A stretch of DNA of 64,000 nt, taken from NCBI RefSeq assembly GCF_943734655.1, contig NC_071353.1, positions 156,130,179-156,194,178 of the forward strand, in the 5' to 3' direction. The position numbers and the translations under genes are program-made. The stretch comes from Sabethes cyaneus. Taxonomy: Eukaryota > Arthropoda > Insecta > Diptera > Culicidae. Of this stretch, positions 1-10,273 are shown one piece after another. How positions within the stretch are numbered: position 1 is the stretch's first letter; each line of letters opens with the position of its first letter. Under the pieces are notes generated by a model, which was not told where the DNA came from, searched no databases, and was given only the letters and a program-made list of their open reading frames with translations.

Positions 1-60
1 AAAGTTTTTTTATTACACTACTCATTATTTTGTGTCATTTTCGTATTTTTCTCTAATGTA

Positions 61-180
61 ACTGTTAATATTCGGCAGTGCAGTCTTCGGAGAAATTTAT
101 CAAGACTGAAGTTTGATGTTTTCCCGACGTTTCGACACTTTGTTGGTGTCTTTTTCAAGTTTTTCTCTAATTATTTTCCT
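61..180 (-). repeat. Penelope-like element remnant with hammerhead-like motif
   Basis: Read on the minus strand, positions 160-125 give CTTGAAAAA, then a 5-bp stem GACAC / GTGTC closed by a 7-nt loop, then GAAAC and GTC. This is the order of a hammerhead ribozyme core (CUGANGA, stem II, GAAA, stem III). The first box is degenerate (CTTGAAAAA instead of CTGATGA), so self-cleavage is doubtful. Hammerhead motifs of this type are known from the terminal repeats of Penelope-like retroelements. No Penelope reverse transcriptase is seen nearby. The assignment rests on this motif alone. Confidence 0.4.
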
Positions 181-2840
181 GTCACTGAAATAAATGACCA
201 AGTTCGTCACTTGACAGCATTGCTGTCAATTGTATCCGCCATCGGCGAATGATTTCCCCGGGAAAACCCATCAATTCACTCGTTTCCCATGAGGAGCACC
301 AATCATCTTTTAAAGTGCAATAACATAACTGTCCAACGATCTCTTACCAGGTGTTGAAAGCGAAACAACCATATTGCTTCGTCATTCCGTTTGGCCCGAA
401 TTCTCACACGTTTCAGGTCGCCCACTTGTAGATCGAACGAACCAAAAAAAAATATAAATCCAATCAAATTTGCATGTTTAATTTACCGCGTCGAGGTACC
501 ATCGACAATTTGTAGCTCCGACGAGAGTTCCGAAAAGCAGAAAATAAACAACATATTTCACGACTCGATCAGTCCCGGCCGCGGCCGGCACTTGTCGGAC
601 TGCACGGCTGATGATGCTGAAGCATCATGTAAGTGAGTCCGATCCTTCGCTCCGGCACCACGATAAACATCGCTTATTTATTCAATGAATTCTTCCCGTC
701 CGGAAAGCGGTTGCTTTTTTGCTGCTGGCTTCTTGCTTCTTCCTTCAGCAGATCTCGGAAAGCCATATCGTTCGTTCTTCGTGAGGCCGCGCAAATTAAC
801 AGTTTTTTTCTGCCGCACGGCGGACCCAAATTTTGATAACGATCGGCCGGCCGGCCGGCCGTCGGCGGTGCGGCAGTTTCAGTCCGGCATCCAGCCGACA
901 CCAAAAATTAAGAGGAATCTTCACCTATTTCGGTTCGATACGAACCGCCCTGCTCCCCGTTTGGTCTGCCGGTTGGAAAGCCTAACGGAATCCACTTGTG
1001 TGCCTGACGATTTATTCTCCCCGGTCTCCCCGGTGCACCGCGGTGAGGCCAGGGAAGAAGTTTCGGAAATAAAATTTAGAGAAACGATCAAAGCCAAAAT
1101 CTCTGTATTCTCTCACCTGTGAGGTGGCTGTGCGTGCCGCACACCCGATTGGTCCACCAATCGAGGTTATGCTTTAGCGCCCGGACGGTATTTAAAAGCT
1201 TCCAAATTCCAGGAGGAAAAAAGGCGCACGAAACAACCGTACAACTCATAGGTTTTTTTCGCTGTTGGTGGAACAGGTTAGCTGCACTTGTTCCAATTAC
1301 TTGAAAATCGATGCTAGCGCTCCCGAGTGTGAGTGTGTGTGCGTGAATATTCAAAGGCAAAAAAAACAACAAACAGGTGAGAGTTCGCGTTTTTTTTCCT
1401 ATTTGACCAGCAAGCAATCGTTATGATTATTGAAATTCAGTTATTTCACCTAATTTTTGGATCCCCTCCTTGTGGGGAGGAGGAGAATTGGATAATTTTC
1501 GTTCCATCCATCCATGGAATGGCTAGTGATGGGGCCGAAGAAGATGGGGCACCCGCTGACCGGTCGGAGTCAGGTCAAAATTAAGCTGCCTGCAGGTGAT
1601 TAGATTGGACTGGATACGAGGAACAGCGAGGAAGGATGTTTCAGGGTGTTACCCGCAAATATATAGGACTGCCTATATATTGATCGTATTTATTAGCTCC
1701 TCATTTCTTAGCCAGAAATTAGTAGTCGTCCCAGTTTCTGCTTGTTTTGGTTCGATTCACTGCTGCCATTTGGCAGGCAGGAACAAGTCTTAATAACTGG
1801 ATAAGACATACTCGAACATGTACCGGTTCAGAAGTGTTAAATAAAAGATTCATCTTTTGCCTTTCATCCAATTGGGACTGCAATTTTAAGTCCAATTGTC
1901 CAATTCAATTGGAACTGAAGCCAAACAAAGTTTATTATTCCAAATTTAAGTCGGATCTCCTTTCGAGATAATTTCAAGCCCAATTTTAAATAAAATTTTA
2001 AGCTCAGTTTTAACGACAAGGTCTTCACCCTTCCCTTCCCTTCTTCAGTGTACCAACATGCTCCCATAGACTAGGGAAACCATCACAAAAAAATAAAATT
2101 AGTTCAACTAACCGGCTAGCCGTAATAAGATCTTGCAACTCGAAGCACTAAACATTGCATTCTATAGGTTCTATTACTTTTTGGGGCATAAATTACACTA
2201 AATACTGAGATTTTTGGCCAAATAAAATTCATCACTATATTTTTTACTTTTCCACCGTCGATTTTTCATTAGTTTTTTTTTGGCCGTTCCATTCGTCGCA
2301 TCACTCGCGAAACTTAACTTGAGGCACAGAAAACTTTAATTTACCACCCCAACAGTTATCTGGTAAGATATTATAATGATTTTGCTCACACTGTTCACTT
2401 GAATTTATAGGAAAAACTTCACTTCGTTTCGATTGCAATTCCGAATCCGTCGCAACCGTCGTTGTTGTACGTTGCCAAGGGAACGGACGTTTATATGGAG
2501 TGATGCCAACGAACACGTTTGAGCATGAAATTGACCAATTATTTTCGCTATTAAATTAAAGGTCGTAGAACCTGCTACTAGCAACTCTATTCTCAACAAA
2601 ACGATAGTGGCAACAAGTACTGAAATCAGTAAAAAAGCAACTGGATTCTGACGACCTTCACCTTAAGACAAATTTGAATTTCAAGGCTAACTGTATGATC
2701 AATATCTAGTACTATTTTAAGTCAAATGTCCACTTTTAAGTCAATCTAATTTCATGTTGAATTTCATGTCCGATTCCAAGCAAGTATTTAAGTCACATCT
2801 CATCTTCAATTTAAATTTTCTCGAACTAAGACGAACCCCT
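181..2840. other. non-coding, low-repeat region; no gene supported
   Basis: The stretch has ordinary complexity and is GC-richer around 540-1060, with a CCGG-rich spot at 843-863. Short open frames overlap on both strands and none resembles a known domain. A TATA-like TATTTAAAAG lies at 1189-1198, downstream of GC-rich DNA, so a promoter or 5' exon is possible but unproven. From about 1860 to 2010 there are short repeats of the type 'aattttaagtccaatt'. A long intron or 5' flank of the CCP-exon gene is one possible reading. Confidence 0.4.
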
Positions 2841-2846
2841 CCAATG

Positions 2847-3776
2847 CACAGTGGTCCAGAAACGAAAACTAAATGGAAATTTACTTTTGCGACTAAACGA
2901 TTCATAACTGCACCCTGCAATGTTCAGCAAATTTCTTCAACTCTAAAATAAAATTAATGTGAAATTAACGGCTAAGTTCCAGTTTGGCTTGTAAACACAT
3001 AACATATAATAACTTTTTGTAGAGAAGAGATAGAAGGATAATTTCTTCAGCAAAGTTGTATCTAAAGATTATATAAGTAACTTTGCCAAAGACATAGTAG
3101 GCGTATTTTTTAGTTTTAATCTCACAGGGCGTTTTATATAAAGACCTCTCAAAAATCACTTTTTCGCTAATAACTTCAAATTTAATGGTTTTATTGCATT
3201 GCAATCCTTTACAAAGTTGTTTCTCTTATCAAAAGACATATTTTTGTAGAACATTGTATGTTGAAAACTCATACGTGTAACGAGTTGTAATGTTTTTCCT
3301 GTGTTTCTTTAGTCTTTTTCAGAACAGAATATCTCAAAAAGGGGCAAACGTAAAAAATCAAACTTGGTCGTTTCTGAAAGCTTGAAATTTTATTTCAAAC
3401 ATTTGTGAAAATAAAAAACTGTTTTTTTCTCTAACAATGCAGCATTTTCTAATATCTTCTTGAAGACCATTAGAGCCAAGTCAATAGTGCAAAAGCAAAT
3501 TGTCATACTAAGATATAATTTCTTCTGACGCCTACTATGTCTTTAGCAAAGTTACTTATATAATCTTTAGTTACAACTTTGTCGAAGAAATTATCCTTCT
3601 ACCTCTTTTCTACAAAAAGTTATTATGTGGTATGTGTTTACAAACCAAACTGGAACTTAGCCGTTGCTTTCACATTAATTGTCTTTTAGAGTTGAACAAC
3701 TTTGCTGAACATTGTAGGGAGCTATTTTGAACCACAAAAAACTTTCCACTTAATTTTCGCTGTTGGACCACTAGTG
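2847..3776. mobile_element. foldback element I, CACAGTG ends, 5-bp CAATG duplication
   Basis: This 930-bp element begins CACAGTGGTCC and ends GGACCACTAGTG, flanked directly by CAATG at 2842-2846 and 3777-3781. The arms pair imperfectly over about 270 bp (roughly 2847-3115 with 3525-3776). The pairing includes the terminal CACAGTGGTCC block and an inner block around 'ctaagttccagtttggcttg'. The centre (3115-3525) is unpaired and matches one arm of the larger relative at 37176-39731. It has no coding capacity, so it would be non-autonomous. CACAGTG plus a 5-bp target duplication recalls Transib transposons. That family assignment is an inference. Confidence 0.75.
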
Positions 3777-3869
3777 CAATGGTAATCCGGCTTAGGTATC
3801 GTTGTTGAGAAGATGTCTGTCGCGTGATTCTACAGCATCATGCATCTGGTAGCATGGAAGTCGTCCAGT

Positions 3870-5905
3870 CGTCGTACAGCCAAGCTTATGTATAGGTCTA
3901 AATCCAAAACAACACCCAAGCTCAAGTTCAAGTACAGTTTCAAACCCAAGTCCAAGTCCAAATATAAATTCGAATACAGGTCCAAATATGTACAAGTTCA
4001 AGTACAAGTCTAAGTTCTAGCCCTCCCTTGGCATAGCCCAAGTCCGGTCAGACCCAAACCCAAGAGCCCGTCAGATCCAAAGTCTCGTTAGATCCAAATC
4101 TAAGTCCCGACTGATACAAGTCCAAGTACCGTCAGAAGCAAGTCCAAGTCCTGTCGCATTCGAGTCCAAGCTTCGTCAGATCCAACACCAAGCGTCGTCA
4201 GAACCGATTCGAAGTCCCTTCAATTCCGAGTCTGGGTCCCGTCAGAGCTGGATCCGGAATCAGGTCTCGTTGGAACGAACTTCAAGTCTCAACGGGACCA
4301 ACTTCGAGTCTCGGCAGATCCAAATTTAAATTTCTCAGGTCAGGTCCAAGACCAAGTCTCATAAAGTCCATGTCCGGTCGGATCCAAGTCCTGTCAAATC
4401 CGAGTCTAATTACCTTGAAATTCAACTTAAGGTTCAAGGCCCGTTAGATCTAAGTCCAGGTTCTGTCAGATCCAAGTCCAAATCTCGTCGGAACCAACTC
4501 CAAGTGTCATCAGATCCAAATTCAAGTACCGTCCGATCCAAATTAAATTCCGTAACATCCAAACACAAGTTCCACCAGATCTAAGTTCAAGTCCTGTCAG
4601 ATTCAAGTCTACGTCCCTTTAGATCCAGGTCCAAGTCCCGTAGGATCCAAATCCAAAATCCCATCAGATCGAAATCCGAAGTTCCGTAATATCCAAATCC
4701 AACTCTCATCGAGTCTAGTTCCAGGTCTCGTTCAATTCAGGTTCAGGTTCAAATTCTGTTAGTTCTAATACAAATCGTCGGCAGAACCAGGTCCTAATCT
4801 CGTCGGATCCGAATCTAATTTCCTTTAGATTCAAGGCCATTTGCCGTCAGATCTAAGTCTAAGGCCCTTTAGATCCAAACTCAAGTCTCGTCGGATTCAA
4901 GTCTAAGTTCCATCAGAAGCAAGTCCATGTTCTGTCGGATTCAAGTTCAAGCTCCGTCTCTCCTAACACTTAGCGTCGTCAGAACCAAATCCTAGTCCCT
5001 TCAATTTCGACTCTGAGTCTCGCCACAGCCGGGACCAGGTCTCGTTGGGACGAACTTCAAGTCTTGTAGGAACCAAGTCCAAGTCCCGTCAGTTCCAAGT
5101 TCAAATCCCGTCAGATTCAAGACCAAGTCTCATAAAGTCCATGCGTAAGCCCCGTCATATCCGTGTCCATGGTCGGTCGGATCCAAATCCAAGTCCTGTC
5201 AAATCTGAGTCTGATTAGCTTCTAATCCAACTCTAAGTGCTGTCAGATCTAGCTTCAAGTCTCCTCGGATCCAAGTCCAAGTCCCGTCAGAACCAACTCT
5301 AAATCCAAGTCCCTTCAATTCCGAGAACCGGGTCCAGGTCACGTCGGAACGAACGGCAAGTCTCGTCGAGTCCAAGTCCAAGTCTCGGCAGAACCAAATG
5401 CAAGTCCCGTCAATTCCAAGTTCAAACCGCGTTGGAACCAAGACCAAGTCTCATAAAGTCCATGTGAAAGCCCCGTCATATCCGTGTCTATGTCAATTTC
5501 AATCACCGGGTCTATCAAATCAAATCCGAGTCTAATTCCCTTCAAATCCAAGTGCCGTCAGATCTAACTTCAAGTCTGGTCAGATCCAGGTTCAAGACCG
5601 GTCAGATCTAAGTGCAGGTTCTGTCAGATCCGAATCCAAGGCCCGTCGGATCCAAGTATAAGTCTCGTCAGATACAGAAGTTCATGGCTCGTCAGATCTA
5701 AGTCCAAGCCACGTCAAAACCAGCTCCATGTCTCATAAAATTCAAATTCAAGTACCGTCGGAACCAAGATTAAGTTCAATTCAAAGCCCATCGGGTCCAA
5801 ATACAAATCCCGCCATAACCAAGTCCCGTCGCATTCAAGCCAGCATTCAAGTTCAGCCAACTCAGATCGAAGTCTAATTTCTGTAATATCCAAATCCAAG
5901 TCTCT
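3870..5905. repeat. degenerate array of AAGTCCAAGTCCCGTCAGATCC words
   Basis: About 2 kb is built almost entirely from variants of the words 'caagtccaagt', 'cccgtcagatcc' and 'gaaccaagtc', with no fixed period and many substitutions. A larger-scale repeat is visible: the phrase 'accaagtctcataaagtcca' occurs near 4351, 5121 and 5443, each copy in a similar context. The short minus-strand frames within it (5199-5447, 5339-5551, 5714-5899) are translations of the repeat. Confidence 0.85.
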
Positions 5906-7010
5906 GATGGACTTCTTTTAGACTATTTTAAGGCTACTCTTATACTTCCTTTAGACTCCTTTTAGATTGCTTTTGGACTTATTTTGAAGTTTTGAACCTC
6001 GTCGGAGACTTGTTTTAGATTTCTTTAAAACTTCTATACAAATTTTTTTCGGTTTCTATATGATTTTCTTAAGATTTCTTCAAGACTTCTTTTAAAATTC
6101 TTTAGTACTTTTTTAAACTTCTTTTAGACGTCTTTTAGATTTCATTTAACACACATTAAGCCTTTCTGTAGATTCCTTCCAGATTTCTTTAGAGTTCTTT
6201 CAGACTTGTTTTAGAATTTCCTCAGGTTTCTTTTATACCTACACTCAAATCTTTTTTTACACGGGGGATACGTGCCGTGTAAAAAAACCGCGTAAATTCG
6301 AAAAATGTTGTAAAAAAAAACGCGTTAATTCAAAAATCGTCGTAAAAAAAAAACCGCGTTAATTCAAAAATAACCAGATTTATGCCAGGCTTCTGTAAGT
6401 CTATTTCTTACCTTTTTCAGCCTTCTTTTAAATTTCTTGGGTTTATTTTTGAATTTTTGTAGCTTATTTAAGACTTTTTTTGCCTTCATTTAGTACTCTT
6501 CAAGTCTTCCTTTAGATTCCTGCCAGAAGTCTTTTAAACTTTATTTAAAACACTTTTTGCGTTCTTTAAGAACTCTTTTAAAATCCTTTCAGATTATTTT
6601 TAAATTTCTTTTAGACTACTTTACGATCTCTTTTAGACTTCACTTAGAACTCTTTAGGCCTTGCTTTAGATTCTTGCCAGACTTCTTTTAGGCTGTTTTT
6701 AGACCTCTTTCAGACTGCTTTTAGGAAGCTTTTGGATTTATTTTAGATTTTTTTTAACTTTAGATTCATTGTATACTTCTTGTTGGCTTCTTTTCGACTT
6801 CTTTAGGATTTCATTTAGAACTCTTTAAGCCTTCCTTTCGACTCCTGCCAGAATTCTTTAAGCCAATTTTTGTACCTTTTTTCAAGCTACGTTTAGACTT
6901 TATTTAGAATTCTTTTTGTCTTCTTTTAGATTCGTTCCGTAGTTCCTTGTAGCTATTTTTCGAGTTCTTCTAGACCTCTTTCAGAATTCTTTCAAGTTGT
7001 TTTTGGACTT
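5905..7010. repeat. degenerate TTTTAGACTTC array, T-rich on + strand
   Basis: Variants of 'cttttagacttcttttagac' run through this segment with varying spacing. A short MITE-like insert at about 6240-6370 carries 'ttttacacgg' and 'ccgcgtaaattc' words that also occur at 23.75-24.11 kb. The part 6390-6770 is the left arm of a long inverted repeat with 8200-8560. Confidence 0.8.
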
Positions 7011-8560
7011 CTCGCATAACTTTTCAAAAGGACCTAAGTAACAATGCTAGATTCTCTTTGTGCCACTTTGTCTTTCGCTTGCAACGGCGATGCAAATGCA
7101 CTTGAAAACATTGAAAACTTTGCATCAATCGGTTGCTAGCGTTAGTAGTTAGCTAAACGTTTAGAAAATTTTCGATGAAAGGCATCATTCTTTGATTTTA
7201 AGTCACCGTAAAATCACTATCTTCAGGTTTAGTTGAAAATTTTCGGTGAAATAATGAAACTGATGAATATATCGCGTAACGTATCGGCCTACTACTCTTC
7301 AGCTATCGTCCGACGCATTCTTCTAGTATTTACGCCACATTCATATTAATTATTCATTATCACATTCTTATTATTATTCATATTAGTTATTAATTATTGA
7401 GTAATAACAACAAGCCAGTGGGACGGAACGAAAACCAGCCTACTGGCGAAGGCTGAATAATTAATATGAATGTGGCGTAAATACTAGAAGAATGCGTCAG
7501 ACGATAGCTGAAGAGTAGTAGTAGGCTGAAAAGTTACGCGATATATTCATCAGTTGCATTATTTCACCGAAAATTTTCAACTAAACCTGAAATAGAATAG
7601 AAATTCATTTATGTCGGCGTAATAATCGAAAGAGAGGAACATCAAAGAGAATCTTTCAAAGTTACTTAGGTCCTTTTGAAAATTTTCGCGAGACTTCTTT
7701 TGGACTTATTTTATATTTTGTTAACCTTTCTTTAGACTGATTTTATACTTCTTGTTGGTTTCTTTTCGACTTCTTTCAGACTTCGTTTAGAACTCTTTTT
7801 GCCTTCTTCTAGAGTCCTTCCAGTTTCCCTTACGGTTATTTTTGATGTTTTTTAAATCCTTTTTTTTTAATTCCTTCCGCACTTCTTTAGGACAAAAAGT
7901 GGAAAACAAAAAAAGGAAAAACAAGGGGACTGAACAGATAGATTGGAGCAAGGGGAACGGAACGGAAGTGAAAGGAAGAGAAATGAGAGTAAAGAAAGAT
8001 AACAGACCGGAAAAACTGACGAAACTGAGAATGAAAATGAGGGCCAACTTGATAAGAAAGGAGAAAAAACGGGGTGATAAAAAAGAAGGAAAAAAGCAGA
8101 AAATACGACAGCAAAATTTTGAAACCAGAACAGAAAGAGTGGAAAATCAGGAGAAAAAATTAAAACAGGGAAGACAAATGAGATAAAACAAAATCAAATG
8201 TATACAATAAATCTAAAAAAAAAATCTAAAATAAATCCAAAAGCCTCCTAAAAGAAGTCTGAAAGAGGTCTAAAAACAGTCTAAAAGAAGTCTGGCAAGA
8301 ATCTAAAGGAAGGCCCAAAGAGTTCTAAATGAAGTCTAAAAAAGATCATAAAGTAGTCTAAAAGAAATTTTAAAATAGTCTGAAAGGATTTTAAAAGAGT
8401 TCTTAAGGAAAGCAAAAAGTGTTTTAAATAAAGTTTAAAAGACTTCTGACAGGAATCTCTTTAATAACCTACAAAAGTTCAAAAATAAGACCAAGAAATT
8501 TAAGAGAAGGCTGAAAAAGGTAAGAAATCGACTTACAGGTGCCTGGCATAAATCTACAGA
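6390..8560. repeat. long imperfect inverted repeat (arms 6390-6770 and 8200-8560)
   Basis: The sequence 6390-6770 reads back as the reverse complement of 8200-8560 over about 350 bp, with indels. For example 'gccagacttcttttaggctg' near 6690 pairs with the 'gtctaaaagaagtctggc' block near 8280, and the 'cagccttcttttaaatttct' region pairs with 'agaaggctgaaaaagg'. Between the arms lie the palindromic MITE at 7008-7692 and the start of the purine-rich array. The pairing is specific in order, not just shared word content. Confidence 0.75.
7008..7692. mobile_element. palindromic MITE, about 0.68 kb
   Basis: The terminal inverted repeats contain TTTTCAAAAGGACCTAAG (from 7020 on the left, and its complement ending about 7682 on the right). 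Further in, about 150-bp arms (roughly 7225-7360 and 7460-7600) pair almost perfectly, including 'gatgaatatatcgcgtaac' and 'gacgcattcttctagtattt'. If the ends are extended to CTCGC/GCGAG, a possible ACTT direct repeat flanks the element. However, the host array is rich in 'acttct', so this is weak. It has no coding capacity and interrupts the TTTTAGACTTC array, so it is younger than the array. Confidence 0.75.
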
Positions 8561-9370
8561 AAGGCGCAAAGAGTTCTAAATGCATTCTAAAAGAAGTCTA
8601 AAAAAAAGGCTGACAATCAGGACGTAATAACAGGAAGAACGGAACAGGCGAAACGGAATAAAAATAGAAAAGGAGTCAACGCGATGGAGAACAAAAAACT
8701 AAAACTAGACTGAACTGGAAAAGGGGAAAATTTGGCCTGAAAAGGGCAAAAAACGTGCAGGTAAACAAGAGGAAGCGAAACCAGTGGACTAAAAAAGTAA
8801 AAATGACAGAATTGGAGGGAAAACTGGACAAATAGAGGAAATACGGGACAGAAAAAAGGAAAAAAAATAACGGAAAAGGTGGGAAAGAACCAGAAGCAAA
8901 CGGGATGTAAAATGGGACAGAAAAAGGAGGAAAGAAAAACAGGAAAAACTAACCATAAAAGGTAAAACTGGTGAAACAAATGAAAAAACGCGAGATAACA
9001 AAGGGAAACCGGTGAGCAATAAGAAAAAAAGTGAGTCAAAAACAAAACGGCAGAAAAACGGGGCATCTTAAGGAGGAGGAAAAGAAACAGAGCAAGATGA
9101 AAAACAAATAGGAAAGGAGATGAGTTGGAAATGAAAACTGAACACGGAAAAAGAGAAGAGAAAAGACAGAAAATGGGGAAAAAATTACGTAAAATGAGTG
9201 AAAAACAGGACTAAACATAACTTGATAAAAAAAATGGAATAGAAATGGAAAATAGTGAGAGGAAAAACCATAAAAATAGTTGTGAAAGTGAAAAACGGAA
9301 TTGAAAAGGAGAAAAAAATGGACCGAAAAGAGGTTAAACGTGTGAGAGAGTAAGACGAAAAAGGTCAATT
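7880..9370. repeat. purine-rich degenerate array (AAAACGGGACAGAAAAG words)
   Basis: The plus strand is nearly all purine, with recurring 'aaaacgggacagaaaa', 'ggaaaaacgg' and 'gaaatgaaaac' words. The section 8200-8590 switches to the complement of the TTTTAGACTTC array. Long open frames on the minus strand (8617-9066, 9036-9410) are Phe/Leu/Ser-rich translations of the repeat and are not genes. Confidence 0.8.
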
Positions 9371-9530
9371 CTAATTTCAAGTGAATTTTCGTATCCGATT
9401 TCGTGTCCATGTCCGAATTATAGTTTTATTTAATTCCCTATGTCAAGCCCGGTTTTAAGTCTAATTTCAACACAAATTTCTAGTCCGGTTGCAAGTCTAA
9501 TTTCCAATCCAGTTCCAGGTCAAAAATCAG

Positions 9531-9918
9531 AGGGGTTGTCTACAAGACACGTTAAGAAATCTTGTTGAAATGAGCAAACTTTGTCACTTGTTTTGGCTTA
9601 CTTCCCAAGCATAGATATTGATATAGGTTTAGATCATCGTAAAGAATCTTCCAACCAATCACGAAGCGAGAATTCTGGTAAAACATAGGTTCATTATTTT
9701 CACTTTTTTCAATAGTTCAACATCAAGAATCTATACTTTTCTTCATTTGGGCCAATTCTTAGAAGATTTTCCAATCGATTGAATATTGAATGAATATTGA
9801 AAATCGTACGGGAAACCACTAAGCTATTAGCGTTCAAAACCTGACCACTTTTCGAGAAAGATTTTTTGGAATGACACCCTATACCAGCTACCTTCCTGAA
9901 AGACGTAGTCCTACATCA
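9531..9918. mobile_element. internally deleted copy of the GACGTAGTCCTACGTCA element
   Basis: It starts with 'ggggttgtctacaagacacg', the same left flank as the longer copy at 13.7 kb, then jumps to the right half (the part matching 14375-14762). It ends in GACGTAGTCCTACATCA at 9902-9918. It shares 'aatcacgaagcgag', 'aaaacataggttcattattt' and 'ggaatgacaccctat' with the copies at 14.4 and 36.9 kb. It has no coding capacity. Confidence 0.7.
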
Positions 9919-10057
9919 AAACATTATTGTGAAACGTCAGCCACATATTGTCTCTGTCTGGGCATGCTAGCGATCATCATTCTATCATCAATTCGTCATT
10001 ATTACACCTACAAAGTATCTAACTGTTACCGTTTGCTTTTGTCCCGTCTTCTTACAG

Positions 10058-10273
10058 AACAACCGACAGCATCCCCACAGGTGTCGCCCGGCGGTGGTGG
10101 AAGCTGCAAGTTCCCGGGCGCTCCGGCCCACAGTACGGTGCAGTTTACGGACGACTCGCTGCCGAACGGGGCGGTCGCGTCCTACTCCTGCGAGCGGGGC
10201 TTCGAGCTGCTCGGTCCAGCTCGCCGGGTCTGCGACAACGGCCAGTGGGTCCCCGAGGGGATTCCATTTTGCG
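10058..10273 (+). CDS. fw: internal exon encoding a CCP/sushi module, furrowed-like
   Basis: The exon is preceded by a pyrimidine tract ending in CTTACAG and followed by G|GTAAGT. Both boundaries are phase 1, the class expected of shuffled extracellular modules. It encodes a Gly-rich linker (SPGGGGS), then one CCP domain with four cysteines (SCKF, SYSCERGF, RRVCD, PFC), the conserved Trp (GQWVPEG) and a typical PGAPAH start. CCP modules are disulfide-linked beta folds of extracellular or surface proteins and bind ligands. The wording GFELLGPARRVC resembles the CCP next to the lectin-like domains of insect Furrowed, a selectin-type membrane protein. That assignment is from memory of the family. 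The exon is much GC-richer than its surroundings, as expected for constrained coding DNA. No neighbouring exon was found in the window. An alternative acceptor at 10080 (CCCCACAG) is possible. Confidence 0.8.

Noticed and set aside
2842..2846. PIF/Harbinger-type 3-bp duplication (AAT/ATT) for the CACAGTG foldbacks
   Set aside because: It works only if the element starts at G of GCACAG. The 5-bp CAATG/CATTG reading explains the flanks of both complete copies more fully and fits the CACAGTG end.
7225..7600. Possible microRNA precursor hairpin
   Set aside because: The arms are about 150 bp with transposon-like outer TIRs. A MITE explains it better than a host miRNA.
8617..9410. Two overlapping minus-strand open frames of 124-149 codons
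   Set aside because: Same low-complexity purine-array artefact.
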